Numbered from the stretch's first letter, positions 1 through 12,160 are shown. The stretch: 64,000 bases of DNA from Plasmodium malariae (GCF_900090045.1 NW_021638299.1:62001-126000); one strand, 5' to 3'. The notes: generated by a model not told the origin, from the sequence alone. Program-made: numbers and translations.

Positions 1-1
1 A

Positions 2-166
2 TTAAAAGTTGACAATATATTTGACCTTAATCAAAATAATGAGAAAAATGACCTTGTTCAGGAAAACAATTATGTAAATGATATGGAAAAGGAACTGACT
101 ACCACAATTAATGAGAATAACGGAGTAGAGGAAAATGTTTCAGATTTGACTGATGATAATACGTAA
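2..166 (+). CDS. 3' end of an unidentified protein-coding gene (partial)
   Basis: A reading frame is open from base 2 to a TAA at 164-166, giving 54 residues rich in Asn, Asp and Glu and ending in DLTDDNT. Base composition here is far less repetitive than just downstream, which supports real coding sequence. The start lies outside the window. It is convergent with the DNA polymerase delta gene. In P. falciparum, as I recall the map, the neighbour on that side of the polymerase is a rhoptry neck protein gene (RON12); this fragment could be its counterpart, but nothing in these residues proves that. It has no recognisable domain. Confidence 0.65.
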   Translation, partial: LKVDNIFDLNQNNEKNDLVQENNYVNDMEKELTTTINENNGVEENVSDLTDDNT

Positions 167-212
167 GGGGGTTAGCGGCGAAACGGGGGGGAAAAAAAAA
201 AAAAATATAATG

Positions 213-395
213 TGCTTTGTTTTGATTTGTTTTGATTTATTTTGATTCGTTTTGATTTGTTCTGATTTGTTTTGATTTGTTTTGATTCGTTTTGATTCGT
301 TTTGATTTGTTTTGATTTGTTTTGATTCGTTTTGATTTGTTTTGATTTGTTTTGATTTGTTTTGATTTGTTTTGATTTGTTTTAATTTTGATTTA
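213..395. repeat. Tandem 10-bp repeat (TTTTGATTTG type)
   Basis: About 17 head-to-tail copies of a ten-base unit, TTTTGATTTG with variants ending TCG or TTA. It sits just past the stop codon of the partial gene, in the space between two convergent genes. It is probably a neutral minisatellite in the 3' flank. Confidence 0.85.
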
Positions 396-1828
396 ATTTA
401 ATTTCAACGTAATATCAATTGTGCATAATCTGCAGCAATCATTGAAAACTTTTTTTTTTTTTTCCCCTTAAAAAATTGTAATAATTTGGCCAAAGGGGTT
501 TGTAGTTCGTAGGAAATTTAGTTTTTCGCTTTTTCGGGCTTTTTGTCTTAATTTTTAGACTTTTAATTTTAAGTAAAACATGGATAAGTACATACACGCG
601 TGTTCGGGCATGCGTGCGGATGTTGTTGTATCTGTGCCTTTGCACATAACTATATAAAATATGTGTACATGTTTGGGTATACATACATATACATGTACAT
701 ACATATATATACATATATATACATAAATATATATATATATATATATATACGTGTATATATATATGTGCGCCAATTTGGAAAAAAGAAAAAAAAACGAAAT
801 TGAAAAACTTTAAGAATATTAAAAATTAACAAAAAAAATAAAAATATACCACGTCTTATTTAAAAAAAATAAATGACATAGTTAACTGTTTGAAAAAAAA
901 GAAAAAGAAATTATGCATATAATACAAAATTAATGACTTATTCCCGGCTAAGGTATTCATCATTCAAGAATTTTAAAGCCAAAAGAATAAAGGTTATAAC
1001 TTTTTGAATTCTTTAAAAGATATATCATTTTGATAAGAAAAAATGAAAAACGCAAGCTGGAGCAAAGGGAAACTTCAGCACAGGAATGCCATCGAGGAAT
1101 GATGTCAAGTACGCCGTGTTCGCACACATATCGGTGTTTGTATGTGTGTGTGCGTGTATCTGTGCATGAATCTGCGTGTACATACGCATATGCATAACGG
1201 CACTTTTGCATGAAGAAACCTTTACGGGAAGGGGATCCAAGATATTGCACACAGTTGGATAAGTGCACCCAACTAGTTGCTCATATTGCGACAAAAAAAA
1301 AAAAAAAAATATATAAAAATGGGATATAACAGGATATGAAAAAGATTAAGAAAGCATAAAAAAAGAATGAAAAGAGAAGGATCAAGAGAGATGAAATGGC
1401 AAAAAATGGGACAAAATGGGATAAAAAAGTATGTTATGGGCTCCGCATCAAAATGAAAAGGTAAACTTTATCAAAACCTTTACCACACAAACACCCCATT
1501 TACTGTTCCTAATTGTAAATGGGGTAAACGATACCCGTCGTAACTTGTAATAATGTGTGCAAAGAAGGGGTATATAGAGAATCACACCCACAAGATTTAT
1601 GTGGTTGCATATAAATTACACAAACGCTTTGTTGAAGGGTCTTCCACCGGGATAGAAATTAACACGGGTATATTACACGAACGAGGGATAATTGCGTGTG
1701 TTTGCGTTTATGTTTATGTTTTGTTTTCAGCTTGTGCTTTTGTGTTTGTGTGTATATTTGTTTATACCTGTGAGGTGGCGAACAACGGTAGTGCGTTTAC
1801 GAAGGACATGTTGCATGGGAAACCTTTT
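396..1828. other. Convergent intergenic region, no gene seen
   Basis: The stretch lies between the partial gene and the polymerase stop codon. It holds poly-T (about 450-464), TATA/CATA microsatellites (about 655-760), poly-A runs (about 1292-1309) and TGTG-rich segments (about 1130-1180, 1690-1765). The short open frames here come from the microsatellites and lack coding character. No RNA gene was recognised. Confidence 0.6.
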
Positions 1829-4800
1829 CTACCACTCAGTCCTTAGGGAAGAAACTTGCTCCTGCAGATTTGCTATATCCTTTTTAATTTTTGCTCTCCT
1901 GTAGAATATAGGACAATCCCTATTCATGCAAATAACATCTACATGTAAGTTCCCTTGGCATCGTTGACATTCTGTCCATAGTTGGAAGAATTCATTTTGC
2001 TTATTTTTAAAATCTTTCATTTTTTGCATGTAGATAGAAAATTCTTTATTAGCTTTACAATGATTACACAGAGGTGGTTTTTTAATAGAACTATTGCATC
2101 CAATACAGCGCACAGCTTTTTTTAAAAATTTAGATAAAGCAGTTTGGCTAGAAGTTAAAATTGTTTTATGCCTAGTATGATCTCCACAAAATAATGACTC
2201 TGAATTTTGCATAATAACTTCAAATATTCTTGATAAGGTATTTTTAATAGCATCAAGATAATGATTATAATCAATGGCTAAATTATTGTCAAGTACATAT
2301 AAAGGATCTTCTGCTCTTTCATATTGTGCTTGTCCTTTAGTTCCTTTGATTATAATATAGCTAACTCTATCACCGACATTTGGAGCAGTTGCACTATCTC
2401 GTTGTTTTAATTTTTTGGCTAATTCAACATGTGGTAACCTAGTTTCATAATCTGTTTTACCTAATGATTTTGTAACAACAAGTAGACTCATATCTATATT
2501 ATTTGTTAACAATTCTTTTATTTTACATTTAGTATATTCGATAGCACTATTTAAATTTTTTTCAATTAACAGTTTATTAAGTACAGTTTCCATCATTTGT
2601 TGTATAAGAATACAAAAATCTCTTCTAACCGTTTCGATTCCTTTACAATCCATCTTGTCATGTTTTATTGGATTTGTGTATAACAACCCAGCATATCTTT
2701 TTTTGTTTAGAAGTAGATAAGGGCAATATACTTTTTCAAATTCTAATTTAATAGGAGCTAAGAATTCTTTGCTAATTCTTTGTGCTGCATCTTTACCTAA
2801 AAACATGGCTTCTTCAATACTGTCTGTTCCAAATTTAACCATAACAGAATCTGTATCTCCATAAACTACTGTAGAGTTATGTTCAAACCCATTCTTTTTA
2901 CTATAATAACTTTCCACCCTTTCTTTGGTTTTTTCTATCATTGATCTGCCTAAAGTAGTAATGGAAACTGCTACTTCTAAGCATGGCAACTGGCCACCTG
3001 AGGACGCACCAGTATAACCATATACTGAATTTGCGGATATCTTTAGAGCTAACTGTCTTCCATTAAGTACCATTTTGGTAATATTATTTTGTTCCTTTTT
3101 TATGAGTTCCTTTACTTTTTTCCTTGCATCTATTAGTTCTTCTACTATTAGTGGTAGAATACCTTTCTTTACATTTTTTTTTACAAATTTTAGATTGCTT
3201 TTTCCTTGTATGGTAGTAATATCTTCATCCTTTAGCTCCGATATTTCATTATTACTTTTTATCAAAGTAGAATAGCAAAGATTATGTGCAATCATGATAG
3301 AAGGATATAGAGAAGCAAAGTCAAGAGTAGATATAGGTTCAATATAATAACCTTTTATGGGTTCTAATACTGTAGCTCCTTCATATTTTTCATTAGTATT
3401 GACTTTGATATATGTACTAGGTATAACATAATTTAGCTCTTTACATTTTCTATACAACTGTGATGTTACTTTAATTTGTTGTCCTCGTGTGAGAAGATAA
3501 ACAAATGGAGTTCCAGTTACTCTTGCCATTTCAACATAATTGTATATAAATAGTAGTTTATCAATAAGTCTTAATGGTAATAATCCATCTTTAATACAAT
3601 AAGTAGCAATTCTTTTTCTTGATTCTGGACTTTCATTTTGTAATTCGTTCATAATACTATAATGTACATCTTCTTTTTGTTCTTTTAAAAATTCAAAAGA
3701 AACATAATTCAGTGTATACGATTTAAGTTTGTAATCTCTTTTTATCAAATCGTATACATCGAACTGTATTCTACCATTAATATTAATTTCTTTCGTTTCA
3801 TGTGTTCCAAATTGTTTGGAGGAAAAACTAGATTCCTTCACATTACTACTAATGTTTTTTATTCTTCCTAGAAATTTTAATTTTTTTAAATTTAATGCAG
3901 TTCCTCTATTTAATATATAAGGAAGGTCAAAATTGATAATATTATATCCTGTGAGAAGATCAGGATCCAATCGAATAATAAACTCATTCCATGCTTCTAA
4001 CAAAGTTTTTTCATCATTAAACCAAATAACGTTTGAGCCCGGTATACTTGCACATTCTTGTAGAGTAAAAATAAATTTTATGCATTTATCTATAGGATCT
4101 CCTTGTAAATACAAAATTGATGATATTTGGATAATGGGATCATTTTTTGCATCAGGAAATCCTTTCCCATCAAGTTTTATACATTCAATGTCAAAGGAAA
4201 GAATTCTTAATTTTGGAATTTGTTGATATGCTTCTTCAAGTATCATTGGTTGTACATGTTCATAATTTATATCTATTTCGAATGTACAGTTAGACAATTT
4301 CTTGTTTTTATTTCGAATAGAGAAATTGTTTCTATTGCATTTTATCCATGATGAACCCGTAATTTTGTTGTCAATGATATATCTTAATATGAATGGTAAA
4401 TTGGCCTCGTAGACTATTCCCCCAATTTCTTTATCATTTACATTAACAATATTTTCAAAAAATTTTTTTAACGTAGGAACCATTTTAGGTAATAACACTG
4501 TTATTTTTAAAAAATCTCTTTTTCCATTTTTTTTAAAATACATTAAACTTTCTGTCTTTACTATTTCTATTTTTAATATTTTTTTATCATATATTTTGTA
4601 TTGATTATTTAAATTTAAATTTTCATTCATCATTATTTCTAATTTTATCATATCATCATTTTCGAAATTTTCTGGTTTTTCTACATAAAAGTAGGGGAAA
4701 AAATTATGAACATTCACTAGAACACTATACCCATTATTTGTTACACTGTAGATCCTAATTATTGGCACAGTAACAAAATTTCTGTCTTTACTTAGTAGAG

Positions 4801-5119
4801 CCCTATAAGGACCATATATACTATTTAGGACTTTATTATTACTTGAATCATTTTCATTTACATATATCATGTTTTTGAATAAATTCTCTACTGTGTAATC
4901 TAAATCAACTTGGAAAATTAGTAAGTCTTCTTCTGTACTAATTTGGATTACACCATTTTCATCATACACATTGGGCCTTTCGTAATTTCCAAGAAGCTTA
5001 TCAAACTCTTCAACTAAGTAGTTTTCTGGTAGTTCATTATTTTTCTCTTTTTTTATTTTTTCATACAGAGACCCATATGCAATGACGTTCGTGAATGGGC
5101 AGATTTTCATCTCCTCCAT
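1829..5119 (-). CDS. POLD1: DNA polymerase delta catalytic subunit
   Basis: A family B replicative polymerase: the leading candidate for lagging-strand synthesis in the nucleus, with 3'-5' proofreading. The single exon encodes 1096 residues, the usual length for this subunit in Plasmodium. Exonuclease motifs: FDIEC near 309-313 (Exo I), NFDLPY near 396-401 (Exo II) and YCIKDG near 507-512 (Exo III). Polymerase motifs: DFASLYPS near 600-607 (A), KISANSVYGYTG near 693-704 (B) and YGDTDS near 753-758 (C), with the catalytic aspartates present. KKRY near 806-809 also fits. Two C-terminal cysteine clusters follow: CIGC/CNHC at about 1005-1021 (zinc type) and CQRC...C...C at about 1051-1069 (the iron-sulphur site of delta). 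The start at 5119 is the first Met of MEEMKICPFT and precedes a complete N-terminal domain. I see no frameshift. It marks the edge of the conserved chromosome core. Confidence 0.97.
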   Translation of the reverse strand: MEEMKICPFTNVIAYGSLYEKIKKEKNNELPENYLVEEFDKLLGNYERPNVYDENGVIQISTEEDLLIFQVDLDYTVENLFKNMIYVNENDSSNNKVLNSIYGPYRALLSKDRNFVTVPIIRIYSVTNNGYSVLVNVHNFFPYFYVEKPENFENDDMIKLEIMMNENLNLNNQYKIYDKKILKIEIVKTESLMYFKKNGKRDFLKITVLLPKMVPTLKKFFENIVNVNDKEIGGIVYEANLPFILRYIIDNKITGSSWIKCNRNNFSIRNKNKKLSNCTFEIDINYEHVQPMILEEAYQQIPKLRILSFDIECIKLDGKGFPDAKNDPIIQISSILYLQGDPIDKCIKFIFTLQECASIPGSNVIWFNDEKTLLEAWNEFIIRLDPDLLTGYNIINFDLPYILNRGTALNLKKLKFLGRIKNISSNVKESSFSSKQFGTHETKEININGRIQFDVYDLIKRDYKLKSYTLNYVSFEFLKEQKEDVHYSIMNELQNESPESRKRIATYCIKDGLLPLRLIDKLLFIYNYVEMARVTGTPFVYLLTRGQQIKVTSQLYRKCKELNYVIPSTYIKVNTNEKYEGATVLEPIKGYYIEPISTLDFASLYPSIMIAHNLCYSTLIKSNNEISELKDEDITTIQGKSNLKFVKKNVKKGILPLIVEELIDARKKVKELIKKEQNNITKMVLNGRQLALKISANSVYGYTGASSGGQLPCLEVAVSITTLGRSMIEKTKERVESYYSKKNGFEHNSTVVYGDTDSVMVKFGTDSIEEAMFLGKDAAQRISKEFLAPIKLEFEKVYCPYLLLNKKRYAGLLYTNPIKHDKMDCKGIETVRRDFCILIQQMMETVLNKLLIEKNLNSAIEYTKCKIKELLTNNIDMSLLVVTKSLGKTDYETRLPHVELAKKLKQRDSATAPNVGDRVSYIIIKGTKGQAQYERAEDPLYVLDNNLAIDYNHYLDAIKNTLSRIFEVIMQNSESLFCGDHTRHKTILTSSQTALSKFLKKAVRCIGCNSSIKKPPLCNHCKANKEFSIYMQKMKDFKNKQNEFFQLWTECQRCQGNLHVDVICMNRDCPIFYRRAKIKKDIANLQEQVSSLRTEW

Positions 5120-5204
5120 TTTGTTGGAGGCATGTTACGTGTAGCGGCGAGCACTGGGCTCCTGCACAAACTATTGGTATATGTGGAAATGAGCAATTGT
5201 GCAT

Positions 5205-5412
5205 ATATAGGTATATGCGTAGGTATACGTGCAAGTATACGTATGTATGTATAGATATACGTGTGTACGGATAGGTATATGTACGTATGTATAGGTTTAC
5301 GTATGTATGTATAGATATACGTGTGTACGGATAGGTATATGTACGTATGTATAGGTTTACGTATGTATGTATAGATATACATGTGTGCGTACAGATATAC
5401 GTACGTACGTAT
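5205..5412. repeat. 60-bp tandem duplication of a TATG/TACG microsatellite
   Basis: The bases 5281-5340 are repeated with few changes at 5341-5400, an exact 60-base period built from TATAGGTTTACG, TATAGATATACG and GGATAGGTATATG blocks. A partial earlier copy begins near 5225. It lies upstream of the polymerase gene, within or near its presumed 5' flank. The long minus-strand open frames here are repeat artefacts. Confidence 0.8.
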
Positions 5413-5904
5413 ATGCACATGAGGGGAGGAAGAGGAACACCACTAACATGCGTCAGCAGGTGCATATACTTGGCTTTTTTGCAAATGTTACGAAAAAAAA
5501 ATAATTTAAAAAAAAAAAAAAAAATGCAGAAAAATATGACATATATTTTTTTAATATATTATCTTTTGTTGTTGGCCCCTGTAACTCTGATAGGATTTTA
5601 CCTTATCTCAATTTTGTGAGCGATTGAAATTTAATATCCGCCTCAAATTATTCTGCTTTTTTTTGTTTTTATTGGTTAATTTTTTTGTTATTTTTGCTAT
5701 TTTCCAAAACGCCATTTAATTTGAGGTGTGACAGTTGAAAAATATATTAAAGCCACTGGCGGATCTTTATATTATTTTTTTTAAAAGAAAATAAAAAATT
5801 TAATTTGAAGTTGACTTACCATATGTCACACTCGAATATTTTTGAAGTGAACAAGCGAGTGGAAAGAGCAAAAAAAAACAAAAAAAAAAAAAAAAAGATA
5901 AAAA

Positions 5905-6235
5905 AATAAAGTGATAGAGAAATAAAGAGCAAGAAGTAATGAGACAGAGAAATAAAGAGAAAGAAGTAATGAGACAGAGAAATAGAGATAAAGAGGTAAT
6001 GAGACATAGAAATAAAGAGATATTGAGATAAAAAAATAAAGAGATACAGAGATAAAAAAATAAAGAGATAATGAGATAAAAAAATAACAAGTAAAATGAG
6101 AAAAAAAAATAACGAGTAAAATGAGAAAAAAAAATAAAGAGATAATGAGATAACATAATAACGAGTAAAATGAGAAAAAAAAATAAAGAGATAATGAGAT
6201 AACATAATAACGAGTAAAATGAGAAAAAAAAACAA
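5905..6235. repeat. AAATAAAGAGATAATGAGATAA-type degenerate tandem repeat
   Basis: About 330 bases of imperfectly repeated purine-rich blocks (AAATAAAGAGA, AATGAGACA, AATAACGAGTAAAATGAG). Blocks of about 56 bases recur near 6120 and 6180. Two overlapping minus-strand frames stay open and encode mainly Phe, Leu, Ser and Ile, but only because of the repeat composition; I do not call them genes. Confidence 0.75.
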
Positions 6236-6382
6236 AAATAGTGCAAAAAAGTTCATTTAAGCATGATATACATTCTCAATTCACCAGCAGAAAGGAGAAC
6301 ATAAATGTCGTCTTTTATTGTATGAATGTGCTTGGCGCTGATGTATTCGATGAAATAGCCAAAATGGGGAAAAAAAAAAAAA

Positions 6383-6520
6383 TTAATTAAAATGAAATAA
6401 AATAAATTAAAATAAAATGAAATAAAATAAAATAAAATTAAATAAAATAAAATAAAATTAAATTAAATAAAATGAAATAAAATTAAATTAAATAAAATGA
6501 AATAAAATGAAATAAAAAAA
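6383..6520. repeat. AAATAAAATAAAATT/GAAAT pentamer array
   Basis: A run of AATAA/AAATT/ATGAA pentamer-like units, a common low-complexity class in this DNA. A shorter run of the same kind occurs at about 8258-8308. No function is inferred. Confidence 0.7.
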
Positions 6521-7125
6521 TACTTCAAGAGTATTGGAAGGGATAAAAATAAATCAAAAGTAGCAGGCATTTAAGGCTTATTTTTTCCTCCTTTTTTATC
6601 CATTTCGTCTTATTCGCTTATAATTGCGAGAAAAACTGTTTCACTAGGAAAAACTTTCATTTTAGCAAAATTGGCAATCATATTAACTATCAGTTCGAAT
6701 GATTTAAGTGTAGTTTGATATAAGAACGCTAGTTTTTTTTATATATTTTTTTTTCTTATCTGAATTAGCAAAAAAAAAAAAATGCTTAAAAAGTTAATGT
6801 TGTTGCTTAAATTTTTCGAATGGCAAAAGTGAAACTATTTTTGCTATGAGGAAAAGAAAGGAGAAAAATAGGCCTTTGTGGTACTTTTTTTTTTTCCAGC
6901 TCTTTAGGTGTAGCCATATACCCATGCACGTATCGACGTACACGCGTGTATATATCTAAATATATATGTATGTATATATATATATATATTTACTCGTGCG
7001 GAATATTGAAACGCAGATATAATCAAATGTGTAAAAAGAACGAATAGACATTTGGTCCCCTCACATATTTGCCCATTTTTTATAAACGAAACATGGAAAA
7101 TTTTGTATACGTATTTGAAATGGTA

Positions 7126-7157
<32 letters not shown>

Positions 7158-7749
7158 TGAAAAGAGGATTTGCAAAAATATGAGAACTTTTTGTCTCTCA
7201 TTTTAATTACAAATGGACATGTGCCGACTAATGACATGGGGCAGGGATGGACCCCAATGGTGGAATGACAAATAACGAATGAAAGAATTACAAAGTGCAA
7301 TTCGCACTTTAACCGTTTTTGGAGCAAAACAGCTGTAATATGTACACATGTGTGTATAATATATTTTCATTTTCGAAATAAGTAATTATAAATAACTATT
7401 GAGTAAGCTCCATAACATTGGAGGAATGTTTGAATGCTCTTTTTTATATGAAAACTATTTATTTGGGAACAGATATGTTCATAGCACAATTGTATTATGA
7501 GCAGCTATTATGAATATTGAAAATAAGATGTCAAATGGGGTTATCAATACTTATGTTTTAACATATAAATAAGAAATTATGCTTTTTAAAAGTACTGCTT
7601 ATATTTTAGTAGTATTAAAAACAATTTTCTTTTTTTTCTTTTTTGAAACAGCTTTTTTCAACATTTTTGTTCAACTTTCGCAAAAATTTTGTAAAATATT
7701 TACAAAATTAATTTTTTGTTTTCTTTTAAATAGGAAAGGAACATAACAC

Positions 7750-7780
<31 letters not shown>

Positions 7781-9055
7781 CATTTAGAATATAGCCCGTC
7801 TTCTTTTTGATATATTCTTTTTATAAGTATTGAGATACAATAATACTTAAATGCAAATTGAAAAGGGCAAAAAAAAAGAAAAAAAAAAAAAAAATCAACA
7901 ATAAAGTAGATAGATAAAGAAGATAAAATGCTGTCATATTAATTTTGCGCAGTTGCGCCTTCACGCGTCCTACTACTGGCATTTGTGAAATTCTCTTTTT
8001 TGGAGTAATGGTTTTTCACGTAGTGTTCTAGCGTAAATGAACACACATATAAGCATGTTTATATATATACATATGCACATAAACATGCTTGCGTGTAACC
8101 ATAGTCCCCTTTTTTTATAAAAACTGCATTATTTTACTGTCTTTCTCGTCAAGCACTAAACGAACGTAATAAAAAATTTAAGTACAATATACAACATGTC
8201 CTTATATAATTGATAGGGGAAAAAAAAAAAATTATAAAATAAAAAATGAAAAAAAATGGAATAAAATAAAATAAAATAAAATGAAATAAAATGAAATAAA
8301 ATGAAATCGAATGAATATTTTGCTTTCCTTTTTCTGTTTTATTTTGTATAACCGTGCGCCCCTTAATTTTGGTACGCTCCATATCGCTGTCATTTGTCAT
8401 GGGTCTTCTTTGATGTGCGCATATATGCAAAGTGTACTTCTTTTTTTTTTTTTTTTTTGTTTACATTTCATTAAGCTTCATTTCATATCTTTGTTTTGCA
8501 TTTTGATCTACTACATTTGAGAAGTAACTATTTGAGATTTATTCTGTTACTCATTATGTAACTTTTTTTGAAAAAAAAGAGAAAATGGATGATTATATAT
8601 GAACTTCAAAAAAAAAAAAAATTAAAGACCGATTATGCTAAGTAATATCATAATGAAAAAAAAGACTTGGTTAGAGCCATCAATATACAAGCTATAAAAA
8701 ATATTTCTCTTACGAAATATAGTTATGTGTTCCAAATGTAAGTACTTGTAGGAAGGAAAAATAAAAAAATGAAAACATAAAAAAATGAAAATATAAAAAA
8801 ATGAAAATATAAAAAAAACGAATAGAAACAATAAATAAATAAAAAAGTAAAAGCTTCCCATAGGCATGTCGTAGAACTTTTCTCTTCTTGTAATTTCATT
8901 GTAATACACGTAAGGGCACATACATAAATATATACATATACATGCTACAAGAAGGAGAAACATAGAACAACAAGAACACGTTGTTTTAATGTAGGCATCA
9001 GTCGATGGATGAAATTTCTGCATGAACATGCATGTGAAAAATGAAATATATTTTT

Positions 9056-9192
9056 TATACTTATTTTTATACTTATTGTACACTTATTTTTATATCTATT
9101 TTATACTTATTTTTATACCTATTTTATACTTGTTCTTATATACCTATTTTATACTTGTTTTTATATACCTATTTTATACTTATTTTTATATT
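9056..9192. repeat. TTTTATACTTATTTTTATACCTA tandem repeat
   Basis: Repeated units of about 15-19 bases, with TATTTTATACTT and TTTTATACCTA cores. It lies roughly 0.8-1 kb upstream of the ETRAMP start. Confidence 0.7.
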
Positions 9193-9657
9193 TTTTTTTT
9201 AATTTTATTTTTTTTCTTATTTTATTTTTTTACTTCTTCTTGCAGTTGTGCGAGTTCTTCCCGAAAATATACGCTCTCACAAAATGTGCATGCAGTAAGA
9301 TACATGCTACCGTAAAAATAGACCACAAATTATTGGCTCTCAAAAATTTGACCACTTCTCTTTTTTTATATATACACATTATTTTATTTTGTAATTCACT
9401 ATCCATTTTTCTAATAGCCAATTTGTGGAATCCTCTTATCAACATGTGATAACTGTGAGCGTTGATTTTATCGTGCTACGATATTTATGCTCCATTTTAT
9501 TTTTAACTTCCTAGCACAACTACTCACTACAAATGTAATTTAAAAAAAAAAAAAAAAGAGAAAAAAAATATTTATACATAAATAAAATAGTACTTTGTTA
9601 TTTTTGAAATAACTAAAAAGTAAAAGAAGAAAATTTTATTTTATTTTTTATATTTTC

Positions 9658-9783
9658 ATCCTTTTTATTCTTTTTATTCTTTATTCTTTTTATTCTGTTC
9701 ATTCTGTTCATTCTGTTTATTCTGTTTATTCTTTTTATTCTTTTTATCCTTTTTATTCTGTTCATTCTTCTTACCCTTTTTAT
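9658..9783. repeat. TTCTTTTTATTC / TTCTGTTCATTC tandem repeat
   Basis: Pyrimidine-rich hexamer to dodecamer units repeated about ten times, 250-370 bases upstream of the ETRAMP start. Such tracts are frequent in Plasmodium promoters. I have no evidence for a specific regulatory role. Confidence 0.7.
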
Positions 9784-10028
9784 TCTCTGCAATTTTGAAA
9801 AACAGTTTTATGTAACAACATTGGTGTATATCACTGCCAGCATAACAACACCAAAAAAATTTTCATTGAAATTATACGAATAGTAAATAGTAGCTATTTG
9901 CTATAGATGTACGTATATATATTTATATGTGTATGTATTTTTCTTTTTTTTAAAGTAAATTCCAGTAAAATTAACAATCTTATTTACAGTTTTCGTAGTC
10001 TCAACTTTGCCTTTTTTCTTAGTACAAA

Positions 10029-10499
10029 ATGAACGTTTTAAAGTTTTCAATTTTTTTGATAATTCTGTTAATCAGCTTGATGGAATGCCGATCTTCACAA
10101 GAGTTAACCCCAAGTCAAAATGTAAACAGAGTTAAGGTTTTTGAAGAGAGGATGAAAAATCTTTCGAAAAAGAAGAAACTAGTAATAGCAGCTACAGTTT
10201 TAGGAGCATGTCTGTTGGTAGGAAGTCTAATTGGTGGTGTTAGTTACGGATATATAAGGCATAAAAGAAAAAAAGATATGGAAGACGAGGAGTTTATACA
10301 TATAGAGAGTCCTGTGAGAAATAGGGATAGTAGAACTGATAATGAAAAAAAATACAAGGGAGAAAAAATAGTACACTTTTATGAGGGTCCACCCAAATCA
10401 GGCACAATAAAAAAAGATCAGGATATACTGGGGAATGCAGACATTCCAAAAGAATCATCAGCTTATGACTCAGATGAAGATATATTTGTAGACGCATAA
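10029..10499 (+). CDS. ETRAMP10.3: Early transcribed membrane protein (ETRAMP), likely the ETRAMP10.3/UIS4 positional counterpart
   Basis: A single exon of 156 residues. The N-terminal signal peptide is about residues 4-20 (hydrophobic Phe/Ile/Leu core ending MEC). A short, charged lumenal stretch of about 30 residues follows, ending in SKKKK at 46-50. One membrane segment covers about 51-75 (rich in Ala, Gly, Leu, Val), then a basic RHKRKK and a long acidic, charged tail ending SDEDIFVDA. This order is the hallmark of ETRAMPs, small proteins of the parasitophorous vacuole membrane with the tail towards the host cell. Identity as ETRAMP10.3/UIS4 rests on position: it lies between DNA polymerase delta and a PHIST cluster, as I recall for P. 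falciparum chromosome 10. UIS4 is needed for rodent liver-stage growth; ETRAMP paralogs are alike, so ancestry should be tested by phylogeny. Confidence 0.85.
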   Translation: MNVLKFSIFLIILLISLMECRSSQELTPSQNVNRVKVFEERMKNLSKKKKLVIAATVLGACLLVGSLIGGVSYGYIRHKRKKDMEDEEFIHIESPVRNRDSRTDNEKKYKGEKIVHFYEGPPKSGTIKKDQDILGNADIPKESSAYDSDEDIFVDA

Positions 10500-10585
10500 A
10501 AACACACAGTCCTATAGACAAATGAAATAAATAAGAAAAAAAAAAAAAAAAAAAAAAAAAAACTCGCACATATATAAATATATAT

Positions 10586-10595
10586 ATATATATAT

Positions 10596-10626
<31 letters not shown>

Positions 10627-10652
10627 TATAGATATATATAGATATATAGATA
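10586..10652. repeat. (TA)n / (GATA)n microsatellite after the ETRAMP gene
   Basis: A TA run flows into about seven GATA tetramers and then ATATAGATA units, preceded by a 26-base poly-A at about 10537-10562. It lies in the 3' flank of the ETRAMP gene. Confidence 0.85.
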
Positions 10653-12079
10653 TTCCCCACTTACACATCCAATTACGTACCTACGCCGCACGCCAACATG
10701 CATGTAGACATAATAGTAGAGAGAATATAATTTTTTACGTGAAAAATCATATGTATGCTCATCATATAAGACAAGTCATTTAATTAGGGAGAAGTTTATT
10801 ACGTATGACAGGGCAATATCTTTTTGATGTAAAGTGATACAAAGTGATACAATAACACTAGACGCAAAAAGAAAATTTGCATACAATTATTAGCAACTAA
10901 TGAATGAACTGTGAGTCAACTGTGAGTCAACTGTGAGTGAATTATGAATAAATTATGAATAAATTATGAATAAAAGGTGTGTTAAATAAAATTTAATAAA
11001 ATGAAAGGAAAACGAAATTCATGTACTTGTAAATTGTAAAGCAACGCCAGACGTGTGTTCCCATATGTAGTACAATGGTCCGAAGTGATAGAACATAATT
11101 AAAAGAGGCGTGTTAGTATGCGTGTACGCATGTTTGTATTTATGCACGTGCGTATGTATGTATATATTTATGTACATACATGTATGTACGTATTATGGTA
11201 CAAGGCAGGCACTTATATGTGGACTCATCTTTCGTGTAAACATAAGAAAACAGAAAGAATTTCGCTATTATTATTAAATGCCACATGATACTGTAACAGT
11301 TCGATGATAATTATGCAATTGGGTGTATAACTTAGAAGAATTATTGCAATATACAATTATTGAGAAAAAAGTATATGCCCTGAAAATGAATGATATCCCT
11401 TATGTTAGAGTAGCGAAGGAGAAGAGAAAATCGAATCACAGACGATGTGTCATTGTGTACGTTTTATAAGCGTATATATACATATATAACATTCTATAGA
11501 GACTGCTAATAGCTGTACGTTCATATATGTATTTGTTTGTACGTATATATACATATATATATATATATATTTGAATAGCGGATAAAAATTTTTGCAAATG
11601 TGATCCAGTAAAAGTACATTTTAGTATCTCATGAACAGTACTTTTATATATTTGTAAACGGTACGAATAAATTACGTAATAACAGTTTTCTACACTACTG
11701 AATAAGTCGCATTAAAACAGAAAAAAGAAAATTCTTGAGCAAAGTTTACATTTTTTTTTTAATTTTATAAGGCAAACATAAATTCATAATTCATAATTTG
11801 CAAGTTATAATTTTAAGTTTGTAATTAAAATGATATATCATATGTCAGTATAAGATTGTGAAGAAAAGAACAATTCTCATTGTTCCGTTGTACAACTATC
11901 AGCAAAATAAGCATTGAACATAAGAGTTATCACTTCGCTTTACCATACATGATCATAAAATTGGCAGTTAATTTGAGCGTTAAGACGTGCACGTTAAACT
12001 TGACATGATTGTGAGCATTTAAAATTAACATTTTTTGTGGGCAGTTAACCAGAATTAAGAAGAACATATACACATGTAT

Positions 12080-12112
12080 ATGCATGCATGCATACATATA
12101 TACATACATACA

Positions 12113-12146
<34 letters not shown>

Positions 12147-12160
12147 CATACATACATACA
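12080..12160. repeat. (CATA)n microsatellite
   Basis: About 15-20 CATA tetramers with TATATACATA interruptions. It yields open frames on both strands that are not genes. Confidence 0.9.

Larger units (their letters stand above)
5413..10028. other. Intergenic region between DNA polymerase delta and the ETRAMP gene
   Basis: About 4.6 kb, divergent between the polymerase (minus) and the ETRAMP gene (plus), so it must contain both promoters. I cannot pinpoint either. It holds poly-A/T tracts (about 5509-5523, 7132-7157, 7750-7775), TA-rich patches (about 6950-6990) and several simple tandem repeats listed separately. I found no open frame with convincing coding character and no RNA gene. Confidence 0.6.

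Noticed and set aside
5061..6256. Minus-strand frames upstream of the polymerase (Tyr/Thr/Ile-rich and Phe/Leu/Ser-rich)
   Set aside because: They overlap the polymerase start or lie on the 60-bp and purine-rich repeats and have repeat-derived composition.
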